Shown: positions 25,880 through 35,752, counted from the stretch's first letter. The stretch: DNA of 58,259 bases from Ignavibacteria bacterium (GCA_016929695.1 JAFGII010000057.1:1-58259), one strand, 5' to 3'. Made by a program: numbers and translations. Notes: generated by a model not told the origin, from the sequence alone.

Positions 25880-27088
25880 TTAAAAATGATATTTGCACTG
25901 TAAATATAAAGAGTGCGGATAATAATAATATTCGCTTTTCTCTTTTCCGTATGCAAATTGAAATCCCAATCCTGTCGTTAAATTTTCAGTTGCCGACAGT
26001 GAAGCTGAAATATTCAGAAATCCGCTTTCGTCATTCAGATTTGAAATTTCTGTCAATGTTACAAAAAGAAGAGGGAAAACCTGATAATTTGCGCTTAAAC
26101 AAATATAGTTTTTTGCGATGTTCTGTATTTCACCCTTATAAAGTCTCGTAAATTCGTACAGATCTTTTTCATTTTTTCCCTCACCGTTATAGTGGTACTC
26201 AATCAATACATATAATTTTGATGTAAACTGATTATCAATTCCTATGATAAATTTTATGAAATTATCTTTTAAATCATCATTTTTTGCCGAAATAATTCCC
26301 TCACCTCTTATTCCTGCATCGAATAAATTTCCTGCAAAATCCAGTCCCGCAATTACTCTTTTATCGAAATATCCTCCCATTAATGATAAATCATAATAAT
26401 GATAATTTGTTCTGAACCTGAAACCGTAATTGCTATTTCTGATTTTTTCCTGCGGATTGAAAACAATATTCAAATCGGTAAAATTTGCGAATGCGTATTT
26501 AAATGATACCGCATCTGCCCCTGTCTTCTCGGTTACATAATAAAAAGCCGGATTAATCGGATTGAATAAATCCGTAGGGTTCCATATTCTCCCGGTTCCC
26601 CAGGAAATTCTCTGCCTTCCTGCAACGATAGTGAAATTTCCGAAATCCTGTTTTAAGTATAACCTGTCAATGTAATTAATCAGAGAAAAATTTTTTTTAT
26701 CTACCAGTTTCCATGTTAATTCTATCAGTTGGCGGTTTGAATTTATTATTGAATTATCTCCCGTTATTTCTGAACCAGAACCCCGGTATAACATATCAAT
26801 TTCATATTCGGCATTAATTCTTGAGTTTTCCCATAAATTCGTTGAAGCACGTAGCCTTGTCTTTGTCAGATTCAGAAATATATTTCTGTCCGAATTATAT
26901 AAATCAGGTAAATTATCTTTATAATACTGATAAATTGGAAGGTCTTCCGAATATCCGGAAAAAGAAAAACCAGACTGAGCAATTAGAATATTTAAAACTG
27001 AATTTAGAATAAAATATCCCGTAATTAAAAGTATTTTCGGTATTCTTACTTTTTCAATATCCGTTTTACCGAGTCCTTTTTTACTCAT
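25880..27088 (-). CDS. Outer-membrane beta-barrel protein (DUF1302/porin-like)
   Basis: Predicted outer-membrane barrel. After an N-terminal hydrophobic signal segment (about 19-38), alternating beta strands run to a terminal Phe, the usual barrel ending. GRQRISWGTGRIWNPTDLFNP is the most distinctive feature and resembles the DUF1302-type barrels that accompany ABC or RND exporters. Its start overlaps the ABC ATPase stop by 8 bases, so it is in that operon. It may be the outer-membrane receiver of whatever the transporter moves. Confidence 0.72.
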   Translation of the reverse strand: MSKKGLGKTDIEKVRIPKILLITGYFILNSVLNILIAQSGFSFSGYSEDLPIYQYYKDNLPDLYNSDRNIFLNLTKTRLRASTNLWENSRINAEYEIDMLYRGSGSEITGDNSIINSNRQLIELTWKLVDKKNFSLINYIDRLYLKQDFGNFTIVAGRQRISWGTGRIWNPTDLFNPINPAFYYVTEKTGADAVSFKYAFANFTDLNIVFNPQEKIRNSNYGFRFRTNYHYYDLSLMGGYFDKRVIAGLDFAGNLFDAGIRGEGIISAKNDDLKDNFIKFIIGIDNQFTSKLYVLIEYHYNGEGKNEKDLYEFTRLYKGEIQNIAKNYICLSANYQVFPLLFVTLTEISNLNDESGFLNISASLSATENLTTGLGFQFAYGKEKSEYYYYPHSLYLQCKYHF

Positions 27089-27755
27089 TTTCCAGCATTC
27101 CGTCCTTTAATAGCAGTAATCTTTCAGCTCTTTCTATGACAAGATTGTCATGAGAAGAAAATATGAATGTAATTCCTTTCTCCTTGTTCAGTCTTTTAAG
27201 CATATCCATCAGATTTGCCCCTGTATTTGAATCAAGGTTTGCTGTTGGTTCATCCGCAAGAACTATCGATGGATTGTTAATTATCGCTCTTGCGGCTGCT
27301 ACCCTTTGTTGCTGTCCGCCGCTCATGTCATTGGGCTTTTTATATGCCATATCTTTTATTCCCAGTTCTTCCATCAAATCAATTGCTCTTTTTCTCCTTT
27401 CATTTCTGTCGATACCCAGCAAAATCATACTGAACTCAATATTTTCAAGTGCCGTAAGCACGGGAATCAGATTATATGCTTGAAATATGAAACCGAATTT
27501 CTTTAACCTGAATTCTGACAATTCTTTTCTCGATTTTTTGCTTATATCTTCATTTTCAAAATATATTTTTCCATTGGTTGGTTTATCCAACGTCCCAAGA
27601 AGATTTAATAAAGTGGTTTTACCTGAACCCGAAGGTCCCGCTATTACTATATATTCGCCTTTATTTATTATAAGGTTTATTCCTTTTAAAGCATTTACGG
27701 GAATACCGTTATTGTCATATATTTTTTCTAAATTCTCTGCTCTTATTATTTCCAT
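27081..27755 (-). CDS. ABC transporter ATPase, LolD/MacB family
   Basis: ATPase of a mechanotransmission-type (LolCDE/MacB/FtsE) ABC system. Walker A GPSGSGKTT is near residue 40, the signature is MSGGQQQRVAAA, and Walker B is IVLADEPTANLD. Length (224) is typical. It lies 20 bases after the second permease. Confidence 0.95.
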   Translation of the reverse strand: MEIIRAENLEKIYDNNGIPVNALKGINLIINKGEYIVIAGPSGSGKTTLLNLLGTLDKPTNGKIYFENEDISKKSRKELSEFRLKKFGFIFQAYNLIPVLTALENIEFSMILLGIDRNERRKRAIDLMEELGIKDMAYKKPNDMSGGQQQRVAAARAIINNPSIVLADEPTANLDSNTGANLMDMLKRLNKEKGITFIFSSHDNLVIERAERLLLLKDGMLENE

Positions 27756-27775
27756 TTGTTTACTTCATTATTATT

Positions 27776-28990
27776 TTATATATGCCTGATTGCATCCACA
27801 GGCTCAAGTTTAATCGATTTATATGCCGGATATACCGCCGCCAATACTGAAATTAACGGTACCATTAATGCTAAACTTATTAGATTCTCAATTGATAAAA
27901 CCGGATATATTATCGCTCCTGTTCCGAATGATTTCAATCCTTCCGCAAACAGACTTAGATTTATTCCGCTTTTAAAAAAAGGAATGTTTATGAGAATCCC
28001 TGTTATCATTCCTGTTATGGTTCCTGTAATTCCTATTATCAGGGCTTCGGTTATTATCATATAGAAAAGTTTTGATGATTTCATTCCGATGGACCTTAAT
28101 ACCCCGAATTCTCTGATTCTTTCTATAACCGCCATTAACATCACATTTGCTATTCCGAATATCAAAGCCGTTCCGAAAATTAAATCAACTATTACCATTG
28201 TTTCTTTATATAAATCTATCATCGATATCAACAGCGGAAGAATATCGGCATAATCAAGTACTTCATATTCATCACCAAGTTGCAGTTTAATTGCTTCTTT
28301 TACATCTTTTGCTCCGTTATAGTCTGTTGTAATAATTGCTATCTCGTGTATATTGTCTCCGATTTCAAGCATTTTTTGTGCAAATTTTACAGGGATATAT
28401 ACATTGATTTTATCGAATTCCGAACTCGCAGTTTCATAAACTCCGGATATTCGGAACACATCCGAACCTATCATCCCGCCCATTGTATTCGACAGGGCTA
28501 CTAACTTGTCTCCCGCACCTACTCCAAGTTTCTCGGCTAAACTTTTTCCTATTAATATTTCCCTGTTATATCCTTCCAAATAATTACCCTGAATTACTGA
28601 ATTTTTTATTATTGTTACTTTTTCCTCGTCTGAGGGTTTTATTCCGTTAATATAAACTCCTGTTGAATTTGTGGCGCTCGAAAGTAAACCGAATACAATC
28701 ACTCTTTCACTGAAATATTTGACCGGTCGATTATTTTTTATTACTTTCTCAACTTCTTTATAGTCCGGAATGAAATCCTTCACTGTTTTATTGTCTTTAA
28801 ATCCTTTTTTGTGTATTTGAATGTGCGAAACGCCCGTGTTTATCTGATTGAATAACATTTGATTAAGCATACCGTTATTCAGCCCGTCATAAAAAATAAC
28901 TCCTGTAATGCTGATAACAATAGAACTTAATACTATTAAAGACCGTTTTTTGTTTCTCCAGATATTTCGCCATGCGATTTTTAAAATCAT
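27776..28990 (-). CDS. ABC transporter permease, FtsX/LolC-E type (2)
   Basis: One N-terminal transmembrane helix after AWRNIWRNKKRS, a periplasmic MacB-PCD-like domain (about 50-255), then three C-terminal helices of the FtsX fold (from about 270) containing MAVIERIREFGVLRSIGM. It is a paralogue of the adjacent 409-residue permease, so the transporter is probably a heterodimer like LolC/LolE. Such systems work on lipoproteins or other periplasmic substrates rather than importing solutes. Confidence 0.92.
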   Translation of the reverse strand: MILKIAWRNIWRNKKRSLIVLSSIVISITGVIFYDGLNNGMLNQMLFNQINTGVSHIQIHKKGFKDNKTVKDFIPDYKEVEKVIKNNRPVKYFSERVIVFGLLSSATNSTGVYINGIKPSDEEKVTIIKNSVIQGNYLEGYNREILIGKSLAEKLGVGAGDKLVALSNTMGGMIGSDVFRISGVYETASSEFDKINVYIPVKFAQKMLEIGDNIHEIAIITTDYNGAKDVKEAIKLQLGDEYEVLDYADILPLLISMIDLYKETMVIVDLIFGTALIFGIANVMLMAVIERIREFGVLRSIGMKSSKLFYMIITEALIIGITGTITGMITGILINIPFFKSGINLSLFAEGLKSFGTGAIIYPVLSIENLISLALMVPLISVLAAVYPAYKSIKLEPVDAIRHI

Positions 28991-29033
28991 TATTCGGTAA
29001 AATAATTATTTATTGTATAAATTACTTTTTACA

Positions 29034-30263
29034 TTATGTGTATCTGATTCCTTTCAGGGGCTCAAGTTTATATACTCTGTAAAACGGATAAAAACATGCT
29101 ATAAATGCCGTAAGTAATATCGCAATATCGGTATTTATAAATATTTCATAATTCACTGATGATTCTATTACCGGAAGAAAACCGTATTCCTCATACATTT
29201 GTCCGAGTTCACTCCCAATTTCAATCGGGTTTAGAATTATATAAAAATTAATAACCCATCCTATCATATTTCCGAGTATGATACCGGGTATCGTAATAAA
29301 AAATGTTTCGATAACAACAAGAACTGCAAGATTAATTTGTGACATGCCTATGGATAGTGCAATCCCGAATTCATTGAATCTCTCCATTACCGACATTAAA
29401 ACGGTATTTAATACTCCGAAAGCAACTATTATTATGAGTATAATAAGGAAAAATATTCCGCCAATGTTATCTAATTCAATCGATTGCTTGAACTCGGGCA
29501 TTAATTCATCCCAGCTGAGAATCTTCAGATTGTTGTTCGTAATTCTTTGTTCTAATTCCCCCTTTACCTCTTCAATATCATTGAGGTCATTCAGTGTAAT
29601 TACAATCGTGTGTATTTTATTTTTCAGTTCAAGCAATTCCTGTGCTTTCTCCAGACCTATGAATATAGCCGATACGTCTATATCCTGCATTCCTGTTTTT
29701 ATTGTTCCCGTGATTTTGAATTTTAAATTTCCAAGTGAACCGTCGCTGCCCTGACTCAATATTACTATTTCATCATTGATTTTTGCTTTTAGGTTTTCAA
29801 GCAGAGTGTAGCCGACTACTGCTTCATTTGTTGTGTCCGTATCGAAGAATTTCCCCTCATGGATTCTTTCCATTATATTTGTTACTCTCCTCTCTTGTTG
29901 AGGATTAATACCAAATATTGCTGCTCCCGCAGAGTTATCCCGGAAACTGATTAAACCGTCACCATATATTCTTTCCGAAAAACCCTTAACATCGGATACG
30001 GATTTGACTTCTTTTAACGTTAATTCATCCGGAGTAAAATTATACTTTAATGAAGGATTTTTTTGAAAATCTTTTTGCTGAATTTGCAGATACCCCGTAA
30101 AAATGTTTACCGCATTTCTAATATTTACGGCATAAGTTCCGAGTTGCACTCCCCGCATTATTATTGATGCAAGAGTTGCAAAAGTAATTGCAGTCAGTGT
30201 GAGAAATAATCTTCTCTTGTTCCGGCTTATATTCCGCCATGCAAGTTTAATCAGTAACTGCAC
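29034..30263 (-). CDS. ABC transporter permease, FtsX/LolC-E type (1)
   Basis: Same architecture as its neighbour: KLAWRNISRNKRR then one helix, periplasmic domain, and three C-terminal helices with MSVMERFNEFGIALSIGM. The gene begins with GTG at 30263, two bases after the TAG of the LolA-like gene. The start is supported because the family N-terminal motif begins five residues later. It is likely translationally coupled to the upstream gene. Confidence 0.92.
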   Translation of the reverse strand: MQLLIKLAWRNISRNKRRLFLTLTAITFATLASIIMRGVQLGTYAVNIRNAVNIFTGYLQIQQKDFQKNPSLKYNFTPDELTLKEVKSVSDVKGFSERIYGDGLISFRDNSAGAAIFGINPQQERRVTNIMERIHEGKFFDTDTTNEAVVGYTLLENLKAKINDEIVILSQGSDGSLGNLKFKITGTIKTGMQDIDVSAIFIGLEKAQELLELKNKIHTIVITLNDLNDIEEVKGELEQRITNNNLKILSWDELMPEFKQSIELDNIGGIFFLIILIIIVAFGVLNTVLMSVMERFNEFGIALSIGMSQINLAVLVVIETFFITIPGIILGNMIGWVINFYIILNPIEIGSELGQMYEEYGFLPVIESSVNYEIFINTDIAILLTAFIACFYPFYRVYKLEPLKGIRYT

Positions 30264-30265
30264 TG

Positions 30266-31009
30266 CTAATCGCCTTTTTCCAGTTCTTCAAATGAAAAAA
30301 TTCTGTCGTCAATTTTTATATCAAACTTTGTGCTTAATATTTTAAAAGAGGTATAATATCCTTCTTCCGTTTTTTTATACATTGTCCAGACTGAGGGAAT
30401 TCTTCTTTTTCCGAATTTCTTTACATTTGAAAAATGCATCTCGCGTATCAGATTGCCTTTTTCATCATAATACTGTATTATAGCGGGCAGGTAATTTTTT
30501 TTCATCACCCAGTAATACAGTTTCCCCCAAACGACCGTAGCATTCGGTTTGGGATCAAGTTTGATTTTCCAGTATTCCTCTCCGTTCATTTGCTCAATTG
30601 CAACTATTTCCGTATAATAATCCTCACTCAGATTGGATTCCCTTACAAGGTCGTCGTTTGTAAAATCGGAACCGTTCCATGACTGTAGCATCATTGAAGG
30701 AGGCACTTTTATGGTAGTCTCAGTATTTCTGAGATAATTCCACATTTCATTTTTAATTTTCAGGGTTTTATTCCCTGCTTCTTTCTTGGGGGATTTAATT
30801 ACTATCAGGGCTTTATCGTTTCCGACCCACCAGCTTTCCATTTTCAGCGTGCGTGTATAATCAGGAGTTACCACATTCATCTGGAACGTACCGTGTGCGG
30901 AGTTGCCTTTTATCAAGTCTTCTGATTTTCTTATTATTTCTTCCGCCGTTTGAGCTAAAGATAAATTACATATTATGAAAAATATAAGAGCAGATATTAT
31001 ATATTTCAT
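30266..31009 (-). CDS. LolA-like outer-membrane lipoprotein-sorting protein
   Basis: Periplasmic protein with a cleavable signal peptide ending near residue 19 (LSLAQ). The body matches the outer membrane lipoprotein-sorting family PF17131, with MESWWVGNDKALIVIKSPKKEAGNKTL and WNYLRNT in the expected order. It would hold a lipid-linked or hydrophobic substrate in a LolA-like half barrel. It opens the operon with two permeases, the ATPase and the barrel. The set is like a dedicated lipoprotein or lipid export line, not necessarily the housekeeping Lol system. Confidence 0.88.
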   Translation of the reverse strand: MKYIISALIFFIICNLSLAQTAEEIIRKSEDLIKGNSAHGTFQMNVVTPDYTRTLKMESWWVGNDKALIVIKSPKKEAGNKTLKIKNEMWNYLRNTETTIKVPPSMMLQSWNGSDFTNDDLVRESNLSEDYYTEIVAIEQMNGEEYWKIKLDPKPNATVVWGKLYYWVMKKNYLPAIIQYYDEKGNLIREMHFSNVKKFGKRRIPSVWTMYKKTEEGYYTSFKILSTKFDIKIDDRIFSFEELEKGD

Positions 31010-31073
31010 ATTATATTCGTTTTAGTTAATAAGTTGAAAACTGCATATTTATAAAAAACATAATACATAGTAT

Positions 31074-31102
31074 CAAAAATATCAAGTTAATTACATAGAC
31101 AA
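31074..31102 (-). promoter_or_regulatory. Candidate promoter of the LolA-like/ABC operon
   Basis: The minus strand has TTG, 18 bases, then TATTTTTG, close to TTG-N19/20-TAnnTTTG. It lies 65 bases before the start codon. Spacing is one base short of consensus. The rest of this 392-base divergent spacer (31010-31401) holds only the VOC promoter on the other strand. Confidence 0.35.
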
Positions 31103-31316
31103 CTCTCCCACGCATTCCAAATCTGTCAAAAATTAATTTTAATTTATTAATAGGATTAACTGTCAGATTACGAATTTCCTCTTCTTTTGAAGCTTCTGCT
31201 TCATAATATAAAAGAATTTAAATTTTTAGATAATGTTTTAAAGTTACAACCGCATTTACCTGTTTTATATATTTTAAAATGCTGATTGTGAATCAGACTA
31301 AACTATTATCAAATGG

Positions 31317-31347
31317 TTTGTGTTTATATAATAAACAAATAATTTTC
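31317..31347 (+). promoter_or_regulatory. Candidate promoter of the VOC gene
   Basis: TTTG (31317-31320), 19 bases, then TAATTTTC (31340-31347), one mismatch from the Bacteroidetes consensus. A small inverted repeat (AACAG/CTGTT) follows in the leader. AAGGAG lies before the ATG. Confidence 0.4.
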
Positions 31348-31401
31348 AGTCATATAACAGGAGAACTGTTTTTTAAAAATTTAATAAAAGGAGTTTCATA
31401 A

Positions 31402-31773
31402 ATGGCAGGAAAAAATCCAATCGGATGGTTTGAAATCAAAGTAACTGATTTCGAGAAAGCAAAGAATTTCTATTCGCAGATTTTTGACTGGGAATTTAAA
31501 CTTTCCCAAGGCTCAAAAACAATTTACTGGAACATTTATACGGGTGAAAATACCGTGGGAGGAGGATTCACAAAACGTGAACTGTCGGAACAAAAAGGAC
31601 AATCAATCATAATTTATATAGAAGTTGATAATATTAACGCTACACTTGAAAAGGTTAAATCAATTGGAGGAAAAATCGTTACAGATAAAACACTAATAAG
31701 CGAAACGGCGGGATATTTCGGTATATTCAAAGACCTCGAAGACAATACAATCGGACTCTGGTCGTTGAAATAA
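31402..31773 (+). CDS. VOC (glyoxalase/bleomycin-resistance) family protein
   Basis: Single vicinal-oxygen-chelate domain of 123 residues. GWFEIKVTDFEKAKNFYSQIFDWEF opens with the typical beta-alpha-beta start, and IYIEVDNINATLEKVKSIGGKIV marks the second half. Members bind a divalent metal and small substrates, but the substrate cannot be read here. It stands alone with a good ribosome site. Confidence 0.9.
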   Translation: MAGKNPIGWFEIKVTDFEKAKNFYSQIFDWEFKLSQGSKTIYWNIYTGENTVGGGFTKRELSEQKGQSIIIYIEVDNINATLEKVKSIGGKIVTDKTLISETAGYFGIFKDLEDNTIGLWSLK

Positions 31774-31894
31774 AAAGATTTTGTTACTCCCTTTTTGCAG
31801 AAATCATTGAATCTACGGTTAATTACCGTCTATAAACTAATACCCGTACCGTTGCATTCTAAACGAAAGCCGGAATAATTTTGATGGAGAAATA

Positions 31895-32092
31895 TTAGTA
31901 ATAAATATTCGTCACTTCAATAAGTTCTGCTTCCTTGTCGAACTTATTTAAATACTCCACAAATTCTTTATTTAAATACACCTGATGTTCCTTTTCATAC
32001 TGCCTCATATACTCCATAACTTTTTCGTATGGCAATGAACTCTTGAAAAAATTCAGTTCATCTTTGTCGTCGAAAATTCTGTAATAGTTCAT
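31895..32092 (-). CDS. Small hypothetical protein downstream of acyl-CoA dehydrogenase
   Basis: A 65-residue acidic, Tyr-rich protein with no motif I recognise (DELNFFKSSLPYEKVMEYM... helices). It starts 10 bases after the acyl-CoA dehydrogenase stop on the same strand, so it is probably co-transcribed. There is no strong ribosome site. Composition looks coding, but its reality rests mainly on position. Confidence 0.55.
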   Translation of the reverse strand: MNYYRIFDDKDELNFFKSSLPYEKVMEYMRQYEKEHQVYLNKEFVEYLNKFDKEAELIEVTNIYY

Positions 32093-32102
32093 AATATTAT
32101 TT

Positions 32103-33824
32103 TTATTGCAGGATTTTATCTACGTGTAAAATATCTGAAAATAATTCGTTTTTAATATTCTCCGCATTTTTCTTTGCATTAGCAAGAGAATTAATAATGT
32201 ACCTGTTTGCAATGAATTTCTTTCTTTCGTTAATTACGGCTTCATCCAGTAACAAATACCCAATATAAAGATACCCGTATATTTCCACGAGGTCTTTTGC
32301 CGCTACCTCCTGAAATTTTACATCTTTCCTATCGAGAATATACTTCAAAGACTTATAATATATTTTTCTGATTTCAACCAGATACCCAGCAAGATTCTCA
32401 AGACTACCCGGATACCGAGTTTTTTCTTTTCCGTCAAAATAATCTTTCAGTATATCGCCGATAACTCCGCCCGCTGCCGCAACAATCTGCATCTGTGAAG
32501 TACCTTCGTAAATATTCGTAATTCTCGCATCCCTTGCAAATCTTTCTACTCTGAATTCTTTCATATATCCGGTACCTCCGTGAATCTGAATAGCATCGTA
32601 GGTGATTTTATTGGCACCTTCCGTTACAATATATTTTGTTAATGGCGTAAGAAGATTTGCTGTTTTTGTCAGATATTTAACTTTCACAGTTTGTTCCGCT
32701 ACGGATTTACCCTCTGCTTTCATCTTTTCGATTAACTCGTCAAGTTTTTCTTTTCTGTCAACAGAAACGCATGCAGCATATAATAGTGTTCTGCTGCTTT
32801 CGAGTATTACTCTCATTTCTATAAGCATGTTTGCAACCGCCGGAATATTATATATTGACCTTCCGAACTGCTCTCTGGATTTAGCATAAGACAACGCTTC
32901 TTCATAAGCCGCCTGCGAAATGCCGAGTGCCTGTGCCGAAACTCCCAGCCTGGCACGAAACATTAAATCAAATACATATTTAATCAATCCGTATTTTCTT
33001 GAACCTACAAGTTGCGCCGGTGTATCGTTAAACTGCAGTTCACAGGTAGGTGAGCCGTGAATCCCGAGTTTATTTTCAATTCTCCTGACTATCAGAGTAT
33101 CATCTTTATGACAGGCAAACATACTCAGTCCTCTTCCGTCTTTTGTTCCTGCTTCTGACCTTGCAAGTACGAGATGAACATTCGCATTCCCGTTTGTTAT
33201 AAATCTTTTAACGCCTCTCAGGAACCACTTTCCCTCATCATTCTGATATGCCGTAAGTTTTACCGCCTGTAAATCCGAACCTGCATCCGGCTCGGTTAAT
33301 GCCATAGCACCTAAATATTCACCCGTTGTAAATTTAGGAATGAATTCCTGTCTCTGCTCTTCCGTTCCGTACTTGCAAATCATTTCCGCTATATCCTGAA
33401 GTCCGAAAAGGTTCATTAAAGAAGCATCTGCTCTCGCTATTATTTCGGTTGCTAACATATATACAGTCGTTGGGAAATTCAAACCGCCGTATTTCCTCGG
33501 AAGTATCATTCCCATTAGGTCGGCTTTCGATAACTGTGCAAGATTTTCCCTCGTGCCTTTTGCGTAAATCACATTGCCGTCTTCGTAGTGTGCACCTTCC
33601 AAATCGACATCAGTTGCCCTCGGGTCGATAAAGTTACCCGCTATATCACCGACTACTTCCAGAACTTTCCTGTAATTCTCCATTGCATCCTCGTAATTAA
33701 CAGGAGCATAATCATAGAACTTTGACTGTTCATAATCGTCTTCCGCAATCCTGACTATATCTTTTAAGTCAACTTTTTCAAAATGAAATAATATATCGCT
33801 GTTGTCTGTAAAAAAATTTGGCAT
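32103..33824 (-). CDS. Acyl-CoA dehydrogenase family protein
   Basis: FAD-dependent oxidation of an acyl-CoA thioester, passing electrons to ETF. Residues about 130-275 carry the N-terminal and middle domains (ALTEPDAGSDLQAVKL; FITNGNANVHLVLA). QIHGGTGYMKEFRVERFARDARITNIYEGTSQMQ holds the flavin contact and the usual catalytic Glu in IYEGT. At 573 residues it is longer than the 380-residue classical enzymes, with an extra C-terminal helical domain, as in VLCAD-like or ACAD9-like members. It is encoded with both ETF subunits. Confidence 0.92.
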   Translation of the reverse strand: MPNFFTDNSDILFHFEKVDLKDIVRIAEDDYEQSKFYDYAPVNYEDAMENYRKVLEVVGDIAGNFIDPRATDVDLEGAHYEDGNVIYAKGTRENLAQLSKADLMGMILPRKYGGLNFPTTVYMLATEIIARADASLMNLFGLQDIAEMICKYGTEEQRQEFIPKFTTGEYLGAMALTEPDAGSDLQAVKLTAYQNDEGKWFLRGVKRFITNGNANVHLVLARSEAGTKDGRGLSMFACHKDDTLIVRRIENKLGIHGSPTCELQFNDTPAQLVGSRKYGLIKYVFDLMFRARLGVSAQALGISQAAYEEALSYAKSREQFGRSIYNIPAVANMLIEMRVILESSRTLLYAACVSVDRKEKLDELIEKMKAEGKSVAEQTVKVKYLTKTANLLTPLTKYIVTEGANKITYDAIQIHGGTGYMKEFRVERFARDARITNIYEGTSQMQIVAAAGGVIGDILKDYFDGKEKTRYPGSLENLAGYLVEIRKIYYKSLKYILDRKDVKFQEVAAKDLVEIYGYLYIGYLLLDEAVINERKKFIANRYIINSLANAKKNAENIKNELFSDILHVDKILQ

Positions 33825-33833
33825 ATTATTAAT

Positions 33834-34847
33834 TTATTTCAGTTTACTTTTATATGTTTCTATAAACAAAGGGATAATTTGCGTTGCATCGCCGACAATT
33901 CCGTAATGGGCAACATCAAATATTGGTGCTTCGGGGTCACTGTTGATTGCAATAATTTTTTTCGATTCCTGCATTCCCGCCCTGTGCTGAATTGCACCGG
34001 ATATTCCGACTGCAATATATAATTTTGGTCTTACCGTAACACCTGTCTGACCTACCTGCCTGTCGGGGGTAATGAATCCCGCATCCACTGCCGCACGGCT
34101 GCCCGCTACTTCACCGCCTATTACGTGTGCAAGGTCGAAAAGAAGTTTAAAATTCGCCGTTGAACCAAGTCCATATCCGCCCGAAACTATTATCGGTGCG
34201 CCCTTTAAATTCACCTTGCTTTCTTTTCTGTGCTGCTCTATGAATGTTACAAGATAATCCAAATCAACCGGATTGTACGGTATTTCGGTTATTTTTACGT
34301 CTTTTGGTTTATCCGCCTTGTGCATTTCCATAACACCTTCTCTTACGGTTGCCATCTGAACGTGAACATCAGGTGTTATTATTGTTGCAATAATGTTTCC
34401 GCCGAACGCGGGACGAATCTGCAGTAATAATTCTTTATAATCTTTACCGAGATATTTAATATCGGAGATTTGCAAATCCGTACAATCAGCCGTTAAACCG
34501 CTCTTTGTATTGGATGCGACTCTTGGGGCTAAATCTCTGCCAGTAACGGATGCACCGAACAATACTATTCTCGGCTGTTCCTTGTGAATTAACTCATTCA
34601 GGATTCTGCTATAAGGAAGAGTTTTATAGTGATGTAAATCGGGGTGCTGTATTAAATAACTTTCATTCGCGCCGTACTGGAATGTTTCTACTGCAATGTG
34701 CCGCACGTTTTCTCCGATTACTACTGATTTCAGAATTCCGTTCATGTTGTCCGCAAGTTTCCTGCCCTTGCTGAGCAGTTCCAAACTTACATCTGCCGGC
34801 TTGCCGTCTCTTTGCTCTATAAAAACCCAGACTTGATTATTTGACAT
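33834..34847 (-). CDS. etfA: Electron transfer flavoprotein alpha subunit
   Basis: Binds the FAD that carries electrons from acyl-CoA dehydrogenase. SGGYGLGSTANF, SRAAVDAGFITPDRQVGQTG, and the sequence around KLYIAVGISGAIQHRAGM are the family FAD motifs in the C-terminal domain. Length (337) is standard. It is separated from etfB by 20 bases and from the dehydrogenase by 9. Confidence 0.95.
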   Translation of the reverse strand: MSNNQVWVFIEQRDGKPADVSLELLSKGRKLADNMNGILKSVVIGENVRHIAVETFQYGANESYLIQHPDLHHYKTLPYSRILNELIHKEQPRIVLFGASVTGRDLAPRVASNTKSGLTADCTDLQISDIKYLGKDYKELLLQIRPAFGGNIIATIITPDVHVQMATVREGVMEMHKADKPKDVKITEIPYNPVDLDYLVTFIEQHRKESKVNLKGAPIIVSGGYGLGSTANFKLLFDLAHVIGGEVAGSRAAVDAGFITPDRQVGQTGVTVRPKLYIAVGISGAIQHRAGMQESKKIIAINSDPEAPIFDVAHYGIVGDATQIIPLFIETYKSKLK

Positions 34848-34867
34848 ATAAAAAAATTATAAACTTT

Positions 34868-35752
34868 TTAAAATATACGGTCTTCGATTAATTTATCAAC
34901 AAGATTGCTAATTCCGCCTTTTGTAGGCGTTATTTTTTCGTGGCTCCCACCCGCCAGTACAACTGATTCAACTTTGTGTACCTTAGTCGGTGAGCCTTTT
35001 ATTCCGATTCTTTCCAAATCCACATCAATATCATCTGTAGTAAGCGTCGGAATAAATAAATTTCTTTCCTTATATTCGTGCAGAAGATTATCAATATAAA
35101 GCAGTGAATTACCTTCCGTCAGTTTTTCCAGTTCAGTAAGCGACTTGGCACCTTTATACTTCATAACCTTTTTCGCACTGAAAGGACGGGGTTCTGCCGC
35201 TTCCTTTATCACTGTTATTAAAACCGGCATTGAACTTTCGAGTATTTCATATCCGCCCTCGATTTTTTTTCTGATTTTTATTTTTCTGTCTTTGATTTCA
35301 AGGATTTTCTCACAATATGTAATTTGCGGAATATTTAGTTTTTCTGCAGTTTGCGGTCCAACCTGCGCCGTATCTCCGTCAATTGCCTGCCTTCCGCCGA
35401 AAATTAAATCGAAATTGCCGATTTTCTTTATAGCTTCGCTCAATACATAAGAAGTTGCCAGTGTATCAGCACCGGCAAATTTCCTGTCGCTTACGGCATA
35501 CACTTTATCCGCACCCATATAAAGGCATTCTCTTAAAATGTCAGCCGCTCTCGGAGGTCCCATAGTAACAGCTGTAACCATGCCACCGAACCGGTCTCTA
35601 ATCTGTAATGCAAGTTCCAGCGCCACAATATCTTCATAATTGAAAATTGCGGGCAGTTTTGCCCGATTAACAGTACCGTCTTCTTTCATAACCTGTCCGG
35701 TAATATTTGCTGTGTCGGGGACCTGTTTTACTAAAACAATAGAATTATACAT
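34868..35752 (-). CDS. etfB: Electron transfer flavoprotein beta subunit
   Basis: Partner of the alpha subunit. MYNSIVLVKQVPDTANITG, LELALQIRD and GPPRAADILRECLYMGADKVY are typical, as is GGRQAIDGDTAQVGPQ. At 294 residues it is slightly longer than usual because of the C-terminal tail. It is first in the ETF/acyl-CoA dehydrogenase operon, which together would feed electrons from beta-oxidation-like steps to a quinone or NAD(H) acceptor outside this window. Confidence 0.95.
   Translation of the reverse strand: MYNSIVLVKQVPDTANITGQVMKEDGTVNRAKLPAIFNYEDIVALELALQIRDRFGGMVTAVTMGPPRAADILRECLYMGADKVYAVSDRKFAGADTLATSYVLSEAIKKIGNFDLIFGGRQAIDGDTAQVGPQTAEKLNIPQITYCEKILEIKDRKIKIRKKIEGGYEILESSMPVLITVIKEAAEPRPFSAKKVMKYKGAKSLTELEKLTEGNSLLYIDNLLHEYKERNLFIPTLTTDDIDVDLERIGIKGSPTKVHKVESVVLAGGSHEKITPTKGGISNLVDKLIEDRIF

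Noticed and set aside
29278-29754. A 158-codon plus-strand frame
   Set aside because: It is antisense to an FtsX-type permease gene with intact motifs.
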